Position numbers and translations under genes: made by a program. A DNA stretch of 49,159 bases, from the NCBI GenBank assembly GCA_964617875.1, contig CAZUAI010000039.1, positions 1 through 49,159 of the forward strand, given 5' to 3'. Source of the stretch: CAZMVY01 sp964617875 (GTDB taxonomy: Bacteria; Planctomycetota; Phycisphaerae; UBA1845; PWPN01). Under the pieces are notes generated by a model. It was not told the origin of the DNA. It did not search any database and saw only the letters and a list, made by a program, of their open reading frames with translations. This document shows, piece by piece, positions 17,520 to 26,285 of this stretch. Position 1 is the first letter of the stretch; every line of letters starts with the position of its first letter.

Positions 17520-18902
17520 TCAGGCCGGCGCGATCGGCGGTTGCTCGCCGACGAGTCCGTACTTGGTCATCTTGTCCCGGAGGGTGGTGCGCGGAATCCG
17601 CAGGACCTGGGCGGCTCGCGCCTGGTTGCCCGCGGAGTGCCGCAGCGCCGCCTCGATCAGCATACGCTCCACATCCGCGACGGTCTGGTTCAGACCCATA
17701 CCTACCTCCGGCATGGGCACGTCGAGATCGCCCGCCGGCCGGGCCGACGCCAGCGCCGGCAGATGCTCCGGCCGGATCTCGCGGCCGTCGCACCGGGCGA
17801 GGGCCTGCTCGATCACGTGCTCCAGCTCGAGCACGTTGCCGGGCCAGTGATACGCCATGAGGGCGTCCATCGCGTGGGCGGAGATGGTCGGGGCCTGGTC
17901 CGCCGCGGCGCGGGCCAGCGCCGCGTGCTTCACGGCGAAGCCTCTGGCAAGCGCCGGGATGTCCTCCCGCCGGTCGCGCAGCGATGGCACGCTCAAGACG
18001 CGCGCGCCGAGACGGTAGAAGAGATCCTCGCGGAACTCGCCGCGTCGGACCAGGTCGAGCAGCGCAACCCGGGTGGTCGAGAGGAGGCGGGCCAGAGCCG
18101 GCTGCTCCGTCGCATGCGCGTTCTGCATCTCGAGTGCCTGGAGCAACCGGGCCTGCATGGCCGGCGAGAGCCGATCGATGTTCTCCAGCAGGAGCGATCC
18201 GCCGGCCGCCTGGTCGATCAGACCCGGCTTGCGGTCGGCCGGGCCGGAACCGACGCCCCCTTCGCCCCCGAATGTCTCCGCGCCGGGAACCCGGTCCACC
18301 AGCGTCTCGCACGCCGCGCGGATCAACCGTCCGTTTCGGCCGGCGCCGAGCTGATGGATCGCCTCCGCGACGCTCGTCTTTCCGGCGCCCGCCTCGCCGA
18401 AAATGAGGACGGGTTCGCCGCCGGCCGCCGCCACCCGAATCTGGTCGAAGAGCAGCCGCATGCCGCGGCTCGCGCCGACGAGCCTGCCCAGTCCGGCGGC
18501 ATCGCCGCTTTCGACCGCCGCCCCCGCGGCGCGGTATGCGTGAATGCGATCCAGCTTCTCGATGAGTCGCTCGCTCGGGAACGGCTTGGTGATGTAGTCG
18601 TAAGCCCCCCGCTTGATCGCCTCGACGGCCGTATCCACCGTGCCGTAGGCCGTCATCACGATCACCGGCACATCCGACGACCGCCGCTTGATCTCTTCGA
18701 GAAAAGCGATCCCGTCCCTGCCCGGCATCCGAAGGTCGGTGACCACGACGTCGGGCATGCGGCTGTCCATCAGGCGAAGCGCGATCTCGGCGTCGGCGGC
18801 GTCGATCACTTCATAGCCGGCCTCGCTGAGGTCGATCTGCAGGGTGACCCGCTTGATCGGTTCGTCATCCACCACAAGAACGGTCATTTTTGGTTGGCTC
18901 AT
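17520..18902 (-). CDS. NtrC-type response regulator with degenerate sigma54-activator domain
   Basis: A 460-residue response regulator. The receiver domain is intact (Asp12/Asp13, phospho-acceptor Asp56, Thr84, Lys106). The AAA+ domain keeps Walker A GEAGAGKT (Lys175) and the FREDLFYRL arginine-finger region, but the GAFTGA sigma54 loop is GVGSGP (216-221), Walker B DE is EN (240-241) and the sensor II Arg of GNVREL is Leu358. A Fis-type helix-turn-helix (NQARAAQVLRIPRTTLRDKM) ends the protein. It should bind DNA under phosphorylation but probably cannot activate sigma54 by ATP hydrolysis. It overlaps the kinase gene by 4 nt (ATGA), which fixes the start. Confidence 0.9.
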   Translation of the reverse strand: MSQPKMTVLVVDDEPIKRVTLQIDLSEAGYEVIDAADAEIALRLMDSRMPDVVVTDLRMPGRDGIAFLEEIKRRSSDVPVIVMTAYGTVDTAVEAIKRGAYDYITKPFPSERLIEKLDRIHAYRAAGAAVESGDAAGLGRLVGASRGMRLLFDQIRVAAAGGEPVLIFGEAGAGKTSVAEAIHQLGAGRNGRLIRAACETLVDRVPGAETFGGEGGVGSGPADRKPGLIDQAAGGSLLLENIDRLSPAMQARLLQALEMQNAHATEQPALARLLSTTRVALLDLVRRGEFREDLFYRLGARVLSVPSLRDRREDIPALARGFAVKHAALARAAADQAPTISAHAMDALMAYHWPGNVLELEHVIEQALARCDGREIRPEHLPALASARPAGDLDVPMPEVGMGLNQTVADVERMLIEAALRHSAGNQARAAQVLRIPRTTLRDKMTKYGLVGEQPPIAPA

Positions 18903-20014
18903 CGTCCTTGACTCGCTGCGACCACGTCGCCGGGAGCCGGCGGCGTGACCGAATGCCCAATCGCTTCGTCCGCCCGCGACCACGCCTGCGCAGCCGGCAG
19001 ACGGATCTCAAACCGCGTACCTTCTCCGAGGCGGCTGACGACTTCAATCCGCCCGTGATGCGCCTCGACGATCTTCTTTACGACGGCCAGGCCCAGGCCC
19101 GTGCCGCCGTTCGGGCCCTTCGTGCTGAAGAAGGGCTCGAAGATCCGCGGCAGGTGCTCCGGGGCGATCCCGCCGCCGTTGTCCTCCACGACCAGACGGG
19201 CCTCCCGGTCCGCGTCGGCCGGCTCCGCGATGCGGATGGTGATCCGCCCGCCCGCCGCCGTGGAGTCCACGGCGTTCAGGAGCAGGTTGATCACCACCTG
19301 CGCCATCTGCGTGCGGTCGGCCACGGCAAACACGGGGCGGTCGAAGCCTTCCTGCACGAGCGAGATCCCGTGCTTGTCCAGCCGTGGCTGGAGGAAGAGC
19401 AGCGCGTCGCCCACGACGTCGGCCAGCCGCGTCGGCACGAGGTTCATCGTCTCGTCCCGCGCGAAGCTCAGCAGCCGCCGCACGATCATCTCGATACGAT
19501 ACAGGCCGCTGTCCATCAGGTCCAGCAACCGGCCGGCCTGCTCGGACCGGTTCGCGTCGCGACGGAGGATGCGCGTGCAGTTCTGGAGCCCGTCCAGCGG
19601 ATTGTTGACCTCGTGCGCCACGGTGGCGGCGAGTTCGCCGATCGCCGCCAGCCGCTCGCTCCGGGCCAGCTGGCTGCGCAGGTGCTCCTCCTCGTCCGCC
19701 ATCTGCCCGAGACGCTCGGCCATGCGGTTGAACGCCTGCACGAGCCGGGCGAGGTCGTCGCCCTCCTCGCACGCGATCGTCTGCGCGAAGTCGCCGGCGC
19801 CGATCGCGTCGGCGGCACGGCGAAGACGCCCGATCGAACGCTGCAACCGCCGGGCGGCGATCGTCCAGACGACCCCGCCGGCGACGACCGCCACGACCGC
19901 CATGACGGCGACGCCCTGGGCGTGCTCGCGCCAGCAGAGCATGACGACGGCCGCCGACACGGCGATGACGGCCATGTACGCCAGCGAGTACTTCTGTCGC
20001 AGATTCAGATGCAC
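18899..20014 (-). CDS. Membrane histidine kinase, almost no periplasmic sensor
   Basis: A 371-residue sensor kinase translationally coupled to the response regulator. Two membrane segments (about 9-28 and 33-52) are separated by only a few residues (REHAQ), so there is no extracytoplasmic sensor domain. A HAMP domain follows (about 50-105), then HisKA with His134 in TVAHEVNNPLDGL, and HATPase_c with N box NLLLNAV, G1 EDNGGGI, F box FEPFFSTK and G2 GGTGLGL. The NtrB-like H box (HEVNNPL) fits an NtrC-type partner. GTG 20014 is chosen because AGGAGG lies about 8 nt upstream; ATG 20071 is an in-frame alternative. The signal is probably in the membrane or cytoplasm. Confidence 0.88.
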   Translation of the reverse strand: MHLNLRQKYSLAYMAVIAVSAAVVMLCWREHAQGVAVMAVVAVVAGGVVWTIAARRLQRSIGRLRRAADAIGAGDFAQTIACEEGDDLARLVQAFNRMAERLGQMADEEEHLRSQLARSERLAAIGELAATVAHEVNNPLDGLQNCTRILRRDANRSEQAGRLLDLMDSGLYRIEMIVRRLLSFARDETMNLVPTRLADVVGDALLFLQPRLDKHGISLVQEGFDRPVFAVADRTQMAQVVINLLLNAVDSTAAGGRITIRIAEPADADREARLVVEDNGGGIAPEHLPRIFEPFFSTKGPNGGTGLGLAVVKKIVEAHHGRIEVVSRLGEGTRFEIRLPAAQAWSRADEAIGHSVTPPAPGDVVAASQGR

Positions 20015-20140
20015 CCTGCCGGCCTCCTGTTCCGGGCTTCCGCCACGCAGGACCGCTTGACGGAACAGCATTATGTGTCCGCCCCGCGCGAACGCAAGTC
20101 GAGGCGCAAGGCGCCGTCTGCGATCTTGCGAGACGTAGAG

Positions 20141-20146
20141 TACAAT
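20141..20146 (+). promoter_or_regulatory. -10-like hexamer close to the kinase start
   Basis: TACAAT lies 6 nt before ATG 20153. No convincing -35 is present. If used, the transcript would begin at or next to the ATG, i.e. be leaderless, which fits the absence of a Shine-Dalgarno sequence. The surroundings (GTACAATGGCGTC) resemble GTATAATGGTGTC at 26238. Confidence 0.3.
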
Positions 20147-20152
20147 GGCGTC

Positions 20153-21811
20153 ATGTCCGTGCGTCGCTGGTTCAGCCTGTCGCTCGCGGCGAAGTGCCGC
20201 ATCCTCTTCGGGCTCGCCGTCCTGCTCATCATCGCGACCGCGCTGTTCTTTCCCTGGTACTACATGGAACGGCTGGTGGACGAGCTGAACATCAGCGAGG
20301 CGCGGCACCAGGCGTGGATCGCCAGGGCCTGCCTCCAGCCGGAACAGCCGGACTGGGACGAACAGCAGCGGATCCTGAACCGCTGGTGGGCGGCGAACGC
20401 CGACGCGATGCACCTGGGTTCGACCGTTCCCCGGGTGACCCGCGTGCCCAATGCCGGCGACGCGGCGGAGGGACCCCGGCCGACGACCGCCACCGCGCCC
20501 GCGGACGGCGAGGCCGATCACAAGGGCGCCCCGCCCAGGGACGAAAGGGAGGCCGCTTTCATCGCGCGGGCCATCGACGCCTTCCGCCAGAAGGAGGACC
20601 TCCTCGAACGCAGCGCAACGGAGCGGGCCGACGACGGGACGACGCTGTACCGCCTCGCGCTTCCGGTGCGGGCGGCGACGGCCGGGCGGGCGCAGCCGGT
20701 CCTCGTCGGGCTGGTGACGGTCTCGCTGACGGCCGACGAGAGCAGCGCGTTGCTCTGGCCGAACCGGATCGTGATCGTGGCGGCCGGCGGCCTGGCGGGC
20801 TTTCTGGCGATCCTGGTGTTCTACCTGATCACGCACAAGCTCATTCTCTCGCCGATCCACGATCTGAAGGCCGTGGTCGAGGAGGTCTCGGCCGGCGATC
20901 TGAGCGTGCGGTCGAACGTCAGGACGGGCGACGAGTTCGAACGGCTCGCGGCGGCGATCAACGAGATGCTCGTCCACCTCCAGCAGTCGCAGGAGGAGCT
21001 GGAAACGATCAACCGCTCCCTCGACACGCGGCTGGGCGAGCTGGCGGAGACGAACGTCGCCCTGTTCGAGGCGAACAAGCTGAAGAGCGAGTTTCTCGCA
21101 AGCGTCAGTCACGAATTGCGCACGCCGCTCACGTCGATCCTGGGTTTCGCCGAGCTGCTCCGTGACGCGGCCCGCGAGGCGGACCAGGTCAACCCCGCGC
21201 GCATCTCCCGCTACGCGCACAATATCCTCACCAGCGGACGCAGCCTGCTCGAGCTGATCAACGACCTGCTCGACCTGGCCAAGATGGAGGCGGGCAAAAT
21301 GCAACTGCACCGCACCCACTTCTCGCTGCGCGACGTCTGCGAAGCCGTGACGGATTTCAACCGGCCCTTCGTCGAGAAGAAGGGGCTCGCGTTCGATGTG
21401 CGCGTCGCGGAGGACCTGCCGCCGATGCACTCCGACGCCGGGCGGATCCAACAGGTGCTCTACAACCTTCTCAGCAATGCGATCAAGTTCACGCCGCCCG
21501 GCGGGACCGTCCGCCTGGACGTTCACCGCCTCGGCGAGGACCGCGTGCGGATCGTCGTCTCCGACACAGGCCCCGGCATTCCGCCCCACCTGCACGCCGC
21601 CGTCTTCGAGAAGTTCCGCCAGCTCGACTCGTCGGCAACACGCGAGCACAGCGGCACGGGGCTCGGCCTGCCGATCAGCCGTGACCTGACGCACATGCTC
21701 GGCGGGACGATCTCCCTCGAGAGCGAGCCGGGCAAAGGCGCCACGTTCACCGTGATCCTGCCCGCGGAGTGTCCGGAAACGGCCCAGGTCCCGCTCGTGC
21801 CGCTCACGTGA
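20153..21811 (+). CDS. Sensor histidine kinase with periplasmic domain and HAMP
   Basis: A 552-residue kinase divergent from the two-component pair. Membrane segments lie near residues 15-35 and 205-225, flanking a periplasmic region of about 170 residues with no domain I recognise and a Pro/Ala-rich middle. HAMP (about 225-280) is followed by a short coiled coil, HisKA with His320 in SVSHELRTPLTSILGF, and HATPase_c with NLLSNAIKFTPPGG, SDTGPGIP and GTGLGLPIS. No response regulator is adjacent; it could phosphorylate the regulator across the divergent junction or a distant one. Its 3' end overlaps the convergent transporter gene by 8 nt. Confidence 0.9.
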   Translation: MSVRRWFSLSLAAKCRILFGLAVLLIIATALFFPWYYMERLVDELNISEARHQAWIARACLQPEQPDWDEQQRILNRWWAANADAMHLGSTVPRVTRVPNAGDAAEGPRPTTATAPADGEADHKGAPPRDEREAAFIARAIDAFRQKEDLLERSATERADDGTTLYRLALPVRAATAGRAQPVLVGLVTVSLTADESSALLWPNRIVIVAAGGLAGFLAILVFYLITHKLILSPIHDLKAVVEEVSAGDLSVRSNVRTGDEFERLAAAINEMLVHLQQSQEELETINRSLDTRLGELAETNVALFEANKLKSEFLASVSHELRTPLTSILGFAELLRDAAREADQVNPARISRYAHNILTSGRSLLELINDLLDLAKMEAGKMQLHRTHFSLRDVCEAVTDFNRPFVEKKGLAFDVRVAEDLPPMHSDAGRIQQVLYNLLSNAIKFTPPGGTVRLDVHRLGEDRVRIVVSDTGPGIPPHLHAAVFEKFRQLDSSATREHSGTGLGLPISRDLTHMLGGTISLESEPGKGATFTVILPAECPETAQVPLVPLT

Positions 21812-23141
21812 TCGGCCCGTCACGCGACGGCGCGGCGTTCCGGAGCAGCCGGTTGCTCACCCCGTACAACGGGAAACCCGTCAGCAGGACGCCGAGGGCC
21901 GCCGCCGCCACCCACGGCCTGTAGAGGACGGCACTGCCGGCCAGAAACGCGCACGTCAGCGCGAAGACCGCCGTTGTGAACGGATAGCCCCACACGCGGT
22001 ACGGCCGCTCCCGCCCGGCGTCCTTCCGCCGCAGCACGATCACGGACAGGCTCGTGGCCAGGTAGAAGAGGTACACCGGGGCGGCCGTGTAGAGCACGGT
22101 ATCGAGAAACGAGCCGAGCGTCACGATCAGCGCCGTCGCAAGCACCCCCTGCAGCAACAATGCGCGGACGGGGGTCCCCGTCCGCGCGTGCCAGCGGCCA
22201 AGCGGACGAAAGAGGCGATGGTCCACGCCGACGGCGTACGAAATCCGCGCACCGGTGAAGATGAGGCCGTTCACCACGCCGAGCGCGGAGATGCAGACGA
22301 GGCCGCTGATGAAGGCCGACGCCCGCGAAGGAAACACGGTCGAGACCGCCTCGGCCGCGACGGCCTCGGAGGCCGCCAACCCTGCGTGCCCCAGCGTGTA
22401 GAGGAACGCGCCGTTGACCAGCAGGTAGAGGACCGTCACTGACACGGTGCCCAGGAGGAGCGCCCGGGCGATGTTTCGACGCGGATGGACGACCTCGGCG
22501 GCGACGTAGGCCATCTCGTTCCAGCCGCCGAAGGTGAACAGAACCAGGATGAGGGCCAGACTGGCCGGCAAACCCTCGACACTGCGGGGAACCGGCCGGC
22601 CCTGCGGGGCCAGCAGCGCCACGGCCACGATGACCGCGAGGCCGAGGACCTTGGCCACGGTCAGGAGGTTCTGCGTCCACTTGCCCTGCCGGACGCCGAT
22701 GACGTTGACGACGGTCAGCACGACCACGGCCGAGCAGGCGTAGACCTGCCGGGCATGCGCGAACGAACCGCCGCGAAGGGGGTCCCAGATCGCACCGGCG
22801 TACAGGGCGAAGGCGAACGCCATGACCGCGATGTCGCCCGGCCGGACGATGGCCAGTTGGATCCAGCCGAACAGGAAGCCCGCCCACCGGCCGTAGGCGC
22901 GGGTCAGGTAGGCGTAGTCGCCGCCCGCCTGAGGGTATGCCGTCGCGAGTTCGGCGTAGTTCATCGCCCCGCACAACGACAGCAACCCGCCCGCAAGCCA
23001 CAGCACCAGAAGGCTCGCCCCGCCGGACGTGCCGCGGGCGATGGCGGGCGCCATCTGGTAAATGCCCGCGCCGACGATGATGCCCACGATGAGGCAGACC
23101 GAGTCGAGGAGCGTCAACTGTCTCTGCGGCGCGGGGGTCAT
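21804..23141 (-). CDS. APC-family amino acid permease
   Basis: A 445-residue transporter of the amino acid-polyamine-organocation superfamily with about twelve membrane segments. The TM1 unwinding motif GIIVGAGIYQMAP and the TM2-3 region AMNYAELATAYPQAGGDYAYL are diagnostic; FGGWNEMAYVAAEV corresponds to the conserved TM6 region. It most resembles the LAT/Serine-threonine exchanger-like branch, but the substrate cannot be set from sequence. It is the most downstream gene of a run of co-directional genes that starts with the partner-switch cluster. Confidence 0.87.
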   Translation of the reverse strand: MTPAPQRQLTLLDSVCLIVGIIVGAGIYQMAPAIARGTSGGASLLVLWLAGGLLSLCGAMNYAELATAYPQAGGDYAYLTRAYGRWAGFLFGWIQLAIVRPGDIAVMAFAFALYAGAIWDPLRGGSFAHARQVYACSAVVVLTVVNVIGVRQGKWTQNLLTVAKVLGLAVIVAVALLAPQGRPVPRSVEGLPASLALILVLFTFGGWNEMAYVAAEVVHPRRNIARALLLGTVSVTVLYLLVNGAFLYTLGHAGLAASEAVAAEAVSTVFPSRASAFISGLVCISALGVVNGLIFTGARISYAVGVDHRLFRPLGRWHARTGTPVRALLLQGVLATALIVTLGSFLDTVLYTAAPVYLFYLATSLSVIVLRRKDAGRERPYRVWGYPFTTAVFALTCAFLAGSAVLYRPWVAAAALGVLLTGFPLYGVSNRLLRNAAPSRDGPIT

Positions 23142-23184
23142 CAGGTCTCCCGTCGCGACCCTCCTGCGAGGCCGGGTGCCGGGG

Positions 23185-23463
23185 TCAGTACCGCACGCCG
23201 AACCGGGCGAATTCGCCGGTCGGCGGCTCGTCGATCTGCCGGGTATCCTTCACGTAACGCCCCATGACCGCGAGGATCCCGGCGATGAATCGGTCGATTT
23301 CCGCCGCCTCCCCCTCGGCGACGAGTTCCACGCGGCCGTCGGGCAGGTTCCGGACGTAGCCGGTCACGTCGAACCCGCCGGCCACGTCGCACGTGGTGTA
23401 GCGGAAGCCGACGCCCTGCACGCGGCCCTCGAACCACACCGTCCGGCGGATGGCCTCGCTCAT
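23185..23463 (-). CDS. acyP: Acylphosphatase
   Basis: A 92-residue acylphosphatase, which hydrolyses carboxyl-phosphate bonds in the cytoplasm. The conserved GRVQGVGFRYTT loop with the catalytic Arg and the GYVRNLPDGRVELVAEG segment with the catalytic Asn are both present, and the length is typical. I start at ATG 23463; GTG 23472 would add three residues. It is 13 nt downstream of the STAS gene. Confidence 0.92.
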   Translation of the reverse strand: MSEAIRRTVWFEGRVQGVGFRYTTCDVAGGFDVTGYVRNLPDGRVELVAEGEAAEIDRFIAGILAVMGRYVKDTRQIDEPPTGEFARFGVRY

Positions 23464-23476
23464 GGGACGCACCGCA

Positions 23477-23860
23477 TCAATCGGAAGGCGACACGGCCCC
23501 GCTCCGGCGGGCCTCGGCGACGGTGGCGTAGACGCCGATCAGCTTGGTCAGCTTCGTGAGCGTGAGCAGCTGGAGGATCGGCGGAGACGGGTTGACCACT
23601 TTCAGCGACCCGCCAAGCCGCCGGCACCGGAGATGAGCGGACACCATCGCACCCAGTCCCGTCGAGTTGATGAACTGCAGGCCCGCCAGGTCGAGGATGA
23701 GGTCGCCGCCGACCGTCGGGGCAATCGCCAGCAGTTGGTCGCGGAGCGCGTCGGCCTGCTCCATCGTCGCCGAGCCGGACAGCCGCACCACGGGCCCTTC
23801 GTCGGTGCAGTCATAGTCCACCCGAAACCCCGCGGCCGTTCCGTGTTCCGGTGTGCTCAT
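23477..23860 (-). CDS. STAS-domain anti-sigma factor antagonist (SpoIIAA/RsbV-like)
   Basis: A 127-residue single STAS domain protein. The phosphorylation loop reads LQFINSTGLGAM, with Ser as the expected target of the neighbouring HATPase kinase. In the partner-switch logic, the unphosphorylated form binds the anti-sigma factor and frees its target. ATG 23860 has GAGGAG upstream. It is the downstream member of a STAS-HATPase-STAS cluster. Confidence 0.88.
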   Translation of the reverse strand: MSTPEHGTAAGFRVDYDCTDEGPVVRLSGSATMEQADALRDQLLAIAPTVGGDLILDLAGLQFINSTGLGAMVSAHLRCRRLGGSLKVVNPSPPILQLLTLTKLTKLIGVYATVAEARRSGAVSPSD

Positions 23861-23897
23861 GTGGATCTCCTCGCCGCCGCCGGTCGCCGCGGGGGCG

Positions 23898-24293
23898 CTA
23901 GGCCTTCTTCTTGACGAGGTGTACCTCGTTCCCCGCGCTGTTGTACTTCACCTCGTCCATGTACACCCGCATCAGCATGATGCCCCTCCCATTCGGCAGG
24001 TGGAGGCGGTTCCGCGCGGTCGGGTCGGGGACGGCGCCGGGATCAAAACCGGGCCCGTCGTCGGCGACCCAGATCTCGACCTGGCGGTCGTCCACGCAAT
24101 ACCGGATGCGGACCCGCTTCGTACGGTCGTTCTTGTTGCCGTGCTTCACGGCGTTGGTGATCGCCTCCTCGAGCGACAGGCGAATCGCGAACGCGCACTC
24201 GGGCCGGTAGCCCCGCGCCTCGACGTCGCGGAGGATCCGGTCCTCGGCCCCCCGGGCCTCGTCGAGGTCGCTTTGGATCACCAACTCCACCAT
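23898..24293 (-). CDS. Anti-sigma regulatory factor, HATPase_c_2 kinase (RsbW/SpoIIAB-like)
   Basis: A 131-residue GHKL kinase-like protein. The N box is SLEEAITNAVKHGN, the G1 box VADDGPGFDP and the lid/G2 region LPNGRGIMLMR. Such proteins bind a sigma factor or another output and phosphorylate a STAS antagonist. It lies between two STAS genes, so it may switch between two antagonists. No sigma factor gene is nearby, so the target is unknown. Confidence 0.88.
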   Translation of the reverse strand: MVELVIQSDLDEARGAEDRILRDVEARGYRPECAFAIRLSLEEAITNAVKHGNKNDRTKRVRIRYCVDDRQVEIWVADDGPGFDPGAVPDPTARNRLHLPNGRGIMLMRVYMDEVKYNSAGNEVHLVKKKA

Positions 24294-24334
24294 CGACCGT
24301 TCCCGGACCTCGCCCCGCCGGTGTCTGGGCGGCG

Positions 24335-24691
24335 CTAGAAGCTCTGCAACGCCACGTCCGCGGTATCGTGAATGTCAAACAGCCGGTTCAGCCGGGTGAT
24401 CTTGAAGACCTCGAAGATCTGCGGGCGGATGTTCGAGAGCTTCAGCCGTCCGCGCTCCTCCTTCACCTGCTTGTCCAGCGTGATCAGCATGCCCAGCGCG
24501 GCGCTCGAGAGGTGTTCGACGTTCTTGAAATTGAGCAGAAGCTTGATGTTCGGCTGCGATGCCACCAGCTCACTCAGTTGCTCGCCGATCTGCGTGATGG
24601 AGAGTTCGTCGAGGATCTTGCGGTCCTCGAACTCAACCGTGTGAACGTCCCCCTCCTTGCCGATCTTCAGGTTGGCCTTCGTCTCGCCCAT
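24335..24691 (-). CDS. STAS-domain anti-sigma factor antagonist, second copy
   Basis: A 118-residue STAS protein, first in its operon. The phospho-loop is VEHLSSAALGMLITL, with two adjacent Ser residues. It resembles the longer branch of STAS antagonists more than the downstream copy does, so the two are not a recent duplication. AGGAG lies about 9 nt before ATG 24691. Confidence 0.88.
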   Translation of the reverse strand: MGETKANLKIGKEGDVHTVEFEDRKILDELSITQIGEQLSELVASQPNIKLLLNFKNVEHLSSAALGMLITLDKQVKEERGRLKLSNIRPQIFEVFKITRLNRLFDIHDTADVALQSF

Positions 24692-24726
24692 GAGTCAGTC
24701 ACTCCTGCAGGTCTTTCCTTGCGGGC

Positions 24727-24755
24727 ATTAGAACGGTCTGCCCCCGAAAAGTCAA
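24727..24755 (-). promoter_or_regulatory. Sigma70-type promoter of the partner-switch operon
   Basis: On the minus strand TTGACT (24755-24750), a 17-nt spacer and TCTAAT (24732-24727) match the vegetative consensus well (five of six in each box). The start site would be near 24720, about 30 nt before the first STAS gene. The rest of the 311-nt gap (24692-25002) shows only a lone TATGAT (24918-24923) facing the next gene. Confidence 0.65.
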
Positions 24756-25002
24756 CAACTTGCGCGGAAGGGACGGAGCAGAGGCGACGCCCGACCCCAT
24801 GAACGGAACCGCGGGCTCGACGTTGCCGTGGCGGCACGGGAATCCGGCACGGGCCCGATGGAACGTTGCGGAAACGGCTCGCACGCCGATGCTGTGGCCG
24901 ATGACGGGGGTGGCGGCTATGATGAAAGGCCGCGGAGCGGCGGCGCCCGCCGGCCTCTCGGAGAATGCCGTCGTCCGCACAATCGGTCATACGGGAAGCC
25001 TG

Positions 25003-26121
25003 ATGCGCTGGTCTCGCTCATTGCTTGTTGTGGAATCTCTGGCCGCCGTGTCCTGCTGCGTGGCGGGGGCCGCGGGGACCGCGCCGTCGAAGCCACGGCT
25101 GTCAGACCTGGAGCGGTCGTACTGGGTGCATGCATCGCTCGGCCTGAAGCCGCACAAGGGATACTGGGGCATGCAGCTTCCCGCCTGCTCGCCACCCACG
25201 GAGCCGCAGGTCCGCAACGCCGCCCGACTCCTCTTCGGCCCCTGCGCCGCCGGCCGGCTGTACCTTGTGTTCCACAACGAGATCACCGTTACGCAGGCGA
25301 AAGAGGTCTACAGAGCATGGCACCGGCAGTGCCCGCCGGATGCGGAGATCGTGCCCGCGCTGGTCATGCGGACCTACGACAGGAGCCAGGCGGCCGTCTT
25401 CCCGACGGACGAGTTGCGCAGCCTGTGTGACTTCTTCCGGCACGAACTCGGCTCGCGGCGCCTGGCCGTGTTCGACGTGTATCCCGACCGGGATCAGGGG
25501 CCGGGGCTGGCGATCCTGGCGGCGGCGTTTCCCGGCAAGCTCATCCGCCTGGGAATCCAGCCGGAAGAATCACTGAAGGCCCCGTTCGTCGCCGCCGTGC
25601 AGGATACCTGGAGCGGCTTCTGCCACGGCAAGGCCAACGCCGACTGGCTCGACAGGGGCTTCGGCGCGGAAACGCTTGGACAATGGGTCTCGCGGCGTAA
25701 CGAAACACCGCACCCCATCGTCTGGAATCTGGTCGTGGTCGCCTGGGACTACAGCGTGACCCGGCGAGGCGAGTATCCGGGGTATGACGATGCCGCCCGG
25801 AACATGCCGCTGCCCCCGGGCCGGAATACCCTGGCCGCACGCGAGATCCTTCGCCTGGCCCGTCCCGACGGCATGGCGGGCTTCAGCAGCGATCTCACGA
25901 TTCTGCAGGCCAACTCCGTACATTCCGCACACGACGGACCGTCGCGTTCGTTCTACGAGACGCTCAAGCGGGGCGAGGCCTACAAGGGCTACTACGCCCC
26001 GCCGTTCGAAGAGGTCACGGCGATCTTCCGCGCCATGCGTGAGAATCGGCTGCCGGAACCACCGGTGACGTCGCCCACGACGGAGCCGGCGACATCTGCC
26101 CCGACCGGTCCGAAACCGTGA
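25003..26121 (+). CDS. Exported protein of unknown function, possible TIM-barrel fold
   Basis: A 372-residue protein I do not recognise. An N-terminal hydrophobic leader (about residues 5-25) contains AVSCC, either a weak lipobox or a signal peptidase I site nearby. The body has alternating hydrophobic strands and helices (RLYLVFHNEITVTQA, RRLAVFDVYPDRDQGPGL, HPIVWNLVVVAWDY) that would suit a beta/alpha barrel such as a glycoside-hydrolase-like domain, but no catalytic motif stands out. The C-terminal 30 residues are Pro/Thr rich. An open frame extends to 24760, but ATG 25003 precedes the signal sequence. Confidence 0.55.
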   Translation: MRWSRSLLVVESLAAVSCCVAGAAGTAPSKPRLSDLERSYWVHASLGLKPHKGYWGMQLPACSPPTEPQVRNAARLLFGPCAAGRLYLVFHNEITVTQAKEVYRAWHRQCPPDAEIVPALVMRTYDRSQAAVFPTDELRSLCDFFRHELGSRRLAVFDVYPDRDQGPGLAILAAAFPGKLIRLGIQPEESLKAPFVAAVQDTWSGFCHGKANADWLDRGFGAETLGQWVSRRNETPHPIVWNLVVVAWDYSVTRRGEYPGYDDAARNMPLPPGRNTLAAREILRLARPDGMAGFSSDLTILQANSVHSAHDGPSRSFYETLKRGEAYKGYYAPPFEEVTAIFRAMRENRLPEPPVTSPTTEPATSAPTGPKP

Positions 26122-26238
26122 TGTCCCGTCCGCCGCGTCCGGACCGATCGGAGAACGGGACAGGTTCGTCTCCTGACCACAACGGGCCGGGCGGCCCGGG
26201 GAACAACCCGGGTGAGGCCGGACGGGCCGTCGCCCGTG

Positions 26239-26244
26239 TATAAT
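26239..26244 (+). promoter_or_regulatory. Perfect -10 hexamer upstream of the EF-Tu-like gene
   Basis: TATAAT preceded directly by TG, 42 nt before ATG 26286. No -35 matches. The gap 26122-26285 holds nothing else of note. Confidence 0.45.
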
Positions 26245-26285
26245 GGTGTCGGTCAGTTCGCCGTTCCGAAAAAGGAGACCCAGTC

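Noticed and set aside
18890..20152. Upstream extension of the divergent histidine kinase
   Set aside because: The extension lies antisense to the other kinase; the membrane signal and conserved sequence begin at ATG 20153.
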